The position numbers and the translations under genes are program-made. 64,000 nt of DNA from Tamarix chinensis (taxonomy: Eukaryota; Streptophyta; Magnoliopsida; Caryophyllales; Tamaricaceae): NCBI GenBank assembly GCA_030549775.1, contig CM060171.1:2038001-2102000 (forward strand), in the 5' to 3' direction. Shown in pieces: positions 60,231 through 64,000 of the stretch; within the stretch, counting starts at the first letter, position 1; the number at the start of each line of letters is the position of its first letter. The notes under the pieces were generated by a model. That model saw nothing but the letters and a program-made list of their open reading frames with translations, did no database searches and was not told where the DNA came from.

Positions 60231-60660
60231 TGCAGATGTGTTTAGATGCTGGTTTTTAATAAAATCATTATCTAAATTGTTACACTGTGGCGAATTTAGA
60301 TAATTCTTTTCATTAAAACCATTATTTAAATTGTTGCGTGCAACCTTAGATGACGGTTTTAATGATAACCGACATCTAAAGTGCATCATTTTTACTCGCC
60401 TCAATTCCCGCACTCTTAAAAGCTGATATTTTACTTTGCTTTATAAATTATATTTAAATGATGATTATTACAAAAATTGGTATTTAAAGCTGCATTAATG
60501 ACAATTTTAATCGAAACCATTATCTAAAGTTTCACAATTTTTTTAGGATATAGTTTTGACACCAGCTTTTAACTGAATTTTTATTATTATCTAAGCTCTC
60601 ATATATTTTTTTGAAACATTTTGTAACACTTTTAGTGACAATTTGTGTATAGTAATCATC
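60230..60660. repeat. Cluster of ATTATCTAAA/TTAGAT subterminal-like repeats, possible CACTA remnant
   Basis: At least four copies of a unit like TTTTAAT.AAAACCATTATCTAAA in mixed orientation, ending at TTTAGTGACAATTTGTGTATAGTA. Dense subterminal repeats beside a CACTA-like end (TATAGTA for TATAGTG) fit an eroded En/Spm element, but the other end and a 3-bp duplication were not found. Confidence 0.4.
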
Positions 60661-61015
60661 TATGATGAGTCATCAAAACTCAGTTCCACAGCAGTAGTAG
60701 GTATTTGGAAGGTGGCCACTAGAATTTAACTTTGGTCACATTGGCATGAAGTGACTTTTGGACCTCTAGACGATTCATGTAAGCAATCAAAAAATATTCA
60801 TTGCAAGGATCAAGTTCTACCTCATATTATACATTAGAAACATTATACTATGTTATGTATAATTAAGTTCGATCGCTTGTTTGGTATTGTACATTTACTT
60901 AGAAAAAAAGGAGATGGGTTTCCACCTGTTTCCATTTGATAATTAAAAGATTTTATTTATTTATTTATGCACATGAATTTCACTTGATTGTAATGAAATG
61001 GAAGAAAAAAACATA

Positions 61016-61210
61016 TCATATAGTATTATTTCTCATTATGTATCGATGGTTTGTTGGACTTTGAGGTGAGATTCTTGTGGGGCCATAAGTGTTATAGAGA
61101 TCAATGTCTTCGGTATCATTCTTAGCCTCATAAGTCGTTCTAATACTCGTTGCAATTGTCACTTTAGAACCTTGACATTCTGGACTAATCATAGTACATA
61201 AAGATTCCAT
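61016..61210 (-). CDS. Small unrecognised ORF (64 codons)
   Basis: Open frame from an ATG, reading MESLCTMISPECQGSK and later DTEDIDLYNTYGPTRIS. No signal peptide, no known family. It lies about 350 bases downstream of the possible terminal exon at 61565-61655 on the same strand, so it could be 3' untranslated sequence of that gene or chance. Confidence 0.2.
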   Translation of the reverse strand: MESLCTMISPECQGSKVTIATSIRTTYEAKNDTEDIDLYNTYGPTRISPQSPTNHRYIMRNNTI

Positions 61211-61564
61211 TTCTCATTTCATTTGAAATCAGTGTGTGCATGAGACCAGTAATATTTTGCATCTATATCTTATCTGTCTTGTGATTAATTACGTGATTCC
61301 CAATCTGCATGCAATTGTACAAATGATGCATACATTCATTATATTTCATCGTTCATATATCATGTATATCAATGCAAATTAGTTACTACAAGTAGTAGTG
61401 TAATAATTATAAAATATTAAAAATAAATAAATTATGCACTATCGATCAATGAGCAAATAACTAAATAATTATAAATAAATTATGCCATGGTCTGGGGATT
61501 AAGATTTGTTCTTGAATACTACATATTTCATATTTAAATTTCTCTTCCTATTTAGTTTAGTTCT

Positions 61565-61655
61565 TGAACACCACCTTGCCATCGTTGTGAACTTGGAAAG
61601 GACCAGTGTATAACATTGGTCTGTATTTAAGAGAAGAGCAACCAGGACCTGTATA
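61565..61655 (-). CDS. Possible terminal exon of an unrecognised gene
   Basis: Minus strand: acceptor TATACAG, then GPGCSSLKYR (first residue split), PMLYTGPFQVHNDGKVVF and KN before TAA. Balanced codon use, unlike the AT-rich surroundings, and a clean acceptor suggest a real last exon of about 30 codons. I do not recognise the family and found no upstream exon between here and 64000, so it may be a fragment or belong to a gene starting beyond the window. Confidence 0.35.
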
Positions 61656-62384
61656 CGTATAAATCAATTATCTAATTTGTAAATAATTAGGCACTGGAGA
61701 AATTAAAAATCTATCTAATTAGTACTAGTAATGTATAGGGTACAATTAAGTACCACGCAGTAAGAGGTGGTGTGTATATGAGTTTCAAGAATTTTGACAA
61801 AACTAGCTAGATATAAATAATTATGGAAAATTCAAACCATAGCTCTTAGGTTAATAAACTAACAATGAAAATATTTAACAATCGGTGACAATAAAATGCA
61901 TGTTTATTTGTCATGCATTTTCAATTTAGAAAATAAATTCAATGCTTATCCATAGCCTTGAGCAAGACCATAGACTTATGGATATATTTGAGGGAACATT
62001 AGTTGCTGGAGATAGTAAATTTATTGAAAGTAATATAAATTATAAAGAGACGCGGTAAAAAATAATAGTTTTTTGAGCTTAAAATACTCAAACAAATATA
62101 CCTTATATGTGATAGGAATGTTATGATAAAATTGTTTCAATTACTATTACAAATGGTTGCTCAAGTACTAAAATGAATACATGCTTTTGGAAAAAATGAT
62201 GTTCAATGGCTAGATTCTGGGACAAAAAATTGATTAGCAATCGTCTCTTGAGCTCAATTTGTGATTCTAGGTAACTCAGGTCAAATAGATAAGAATGATC
62301 GTACATGGAAGAAGAAATGGGAGGTCAGTGTGGAATAAATCGTCTAGCTGCTCATAAGCATGCCTAAGGTCGAAGCAATTGATC

Positions 62385-62904
62385 TTAGAACTGGGCAGAG
62401 GAGAGAGGAGGAAGAAGATAATGGCCGAAGTCACCTCTCTCCCTCATGTGTCTCAATTGACCCCTGGAACAAATCAAGGCAATATTTTGGCTTAAACACA
62501 ACATGAAAATTGGGCAATTGTATGAGTTGGTGAGGTTCAACTTTAGTTTAACAAAATTTTCTAGAAAAATCAAATTCGAAAACGTGACCAACTTAATAGA
62601 CCAGTCGATTGATTTGGACTTACCAATCAACCGTTCATCCATCAGTCGATCAATTTCCCCCAACTAGTTGATCATTTTGGTTAGAGAAATTAATTTTGCT
62701 AAAAGGACAAATTAGTCGATCGGTTCGATAAGACCAATTGGTGGGTTTGCTTGTAAAACTCAATAAACCTCATTTTCTAACCTGATTTTGGATCAATTTT
62801 TATTCCAAATCAAAACATAACATTGAATTGAAGATAAAAGGTCCAAAAATTGATTAAAAAAAATCTCATCTAGCTATTACACAAAAGTGTGGGGTATTAC
62901 ACTA
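62385..62904 (-). mobile_element. Start of another large LTR on minus strand (fragment)
   Basis: On the minus strand TGTAATACCCCACAC begins at 62904, matching the start words of LTRs C and D. Downstream it has CAGTCGATTG and GATCAACTAG-type palindromic words also seen in LTR D at 58780-58880 and 47880-48190, then a short pyrimidine-rich stretch near 62390-62450. No LTR end with the shared terminal module was found to the left, so it is a truncated copy. Confidence 0.45.
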
Positions 62905-64000
62905 TCAATTTATAGTATAAAGGAATGCATTTCATTGAGTTATTATTATGATTAAATGTATTTGAAGCAATGATTTTTTTGTTACCAAAATCTCATCTAG
63001 AGGAATGTTACAATTTGTTTTTTTCCCATATATAACAATTGTTTGCTTTGAAAGAAATACCATTTATCTTTATATTCTACCTTAACCGATTAATCTCGTG
63101 CTCACATTTGTTATGCAATATGGAATTGGATGCTCTGAATTTGAACTCCAAGATCTTAAATTTAGGCTGCATAACATTACTTAAGTTCATTTGCCAAAAT
63201 AAGCCTGTAGCTGGTGGTTGGGAACTAAAATATTTTAATATGTATTGGTAATAGTTTGTTGTTCCTAAGTTGAAAACATAATTTTTTAATTGAAATATAT
63301 CCTTTTTACTTACTAGTAAAGGTTTACATATGCCATATTAAGCTTGCATATAGGAAGAATCATTTTCATCTAATATTAAGTTTATTATTACTATATAGTT
63401 TTAGTTATAAGGTTCTAGTTCTAGTTCTAGATAGCTAGCTAGTACTAGACATACTTAATCCTTAATAGGGTGTATGAACTAAAAAGTATAGGAAATAAAT
63501 TAATTAAATGTAGATCGTACTATAGTCATCAAGACAAATTAAGCTTGAAAGTTAATCAATATATTACATTGCATTAGCTGCTTGAATGTTCCTTCTATTT
63601 ATCTCATATGATTTCATAATTATATTATACTCTATTTGTCTTCTTTAGATTGATATGAGTGATCATTAAATTAGCATTGAATATTTAGTATTTTTCTTGT
63701 CAACCAAAAGGGAATTAACTTAGCTTTAACTCAATAACCATGAAGATTTAATATACATTTGGGAGGATGGCAAGACATTTAAAGAAATTACTACCTATCT
63801 ATTTAATTAGAAAGTAAAAAAGGCTATACTGATATAGGAGCATGCTTTGGCATTTAAGGTCATCAACTAGCTTAGGAAAAAGAAATGAGCAATATAGTAG
63901 CTAAGATTACTAATCCATTATGTGAGAAGGATTCTTAATTTGTATACATCGTCTAACTTGACATCTCATATATAGCGATTAGGGGAAGAGTTGGCTTCTA
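62905..64000. other. AT-rich DNA, nothing recognised
   Basis: No gene, repeat array or transposon motif found beyond short AT runs and a TCTAGTTCTAGTTCTAG run near 63414. Confidence 0.45.

Overview
The window is plant nuclear DNA. It holds one large spliced gene, on the minus strand, whose product matches the plant DNA2/JHS1 helicase-nuclease. The gene has GT-AG introns and one GC-AG intron. Almost everything else is plant transposable-element sequence: Ty3/gypsy of Tat and chromovirus types, Ty1/copia, very large solo LTRs, a tRNA-derived SINE and MITE-like repeats. The exons are AT-rich and lack the GC-rich 5' gradient of grass genes, so a dicot or non-grass monocot is likely; I cannot name the species. 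Splice sites and reading frames were worked out by hand from the sequence.

Layout. 1-9300: degraded Tat-type Ty3/gypsy element on the plus strand. It is interrupted by a 5.1-kb solo LTR (68-5169) with a perfect 5-bp target-site duplication (AATAG) and by a further insertion of about 2 kb near 7.08-9.09 kb. 9300-12447: AT-rich sequence in which I recognise no gene; it includes the 3' flank of DNA2. 12448-45347: the DNA2 gene, minus strand, 34 coding exons, 4287 coding bases (1428 codons plus stop), frame intact across every junction. Two introns carry near-complete but dead retrotransposons: intron 29 has a copia element on the same strand as the gene (16938-22798), and intron 27 has a chromovirus-like gypsy element on the opposite strand (23684-30238). 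Intron 24 has a copia-type solo LTR with a perfect duplication (TTTTG). A SINE with a perfect 13-bp duplication sits inside the gypsy integrase remnant.

45348-46313: DNA2 promoter side, with a candidate E2F site and an AT-rich tandem repeat. 46314-59004: a nest of three large LTRs, a minus-strand LTR split by a plus-strand LTR, which is split in turn by a third (51447-56010, duplication GCTAG). 59005-59592: copia RNase H remnant that ends exactly where the outer LTR begins. 59593-64000: AT-rich DNA with a CACTA-like repeat cluster, one possible terminal exon of an unrecognised minus-strand gene near 61565-61655, and the start of another large LTR ending at 62904.

How the parts relate. Only DNA2 is a convincing functional gene. 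Its product should process flaps and resect DNA ends in S phase, and the E2F-like site upstream fits cell-cycle control. The transposons account for the gene's 33-kb length without breaking its frame. The large LTRs share a terminal module of about 90-100 bp but carry different private tandem repeats inside.
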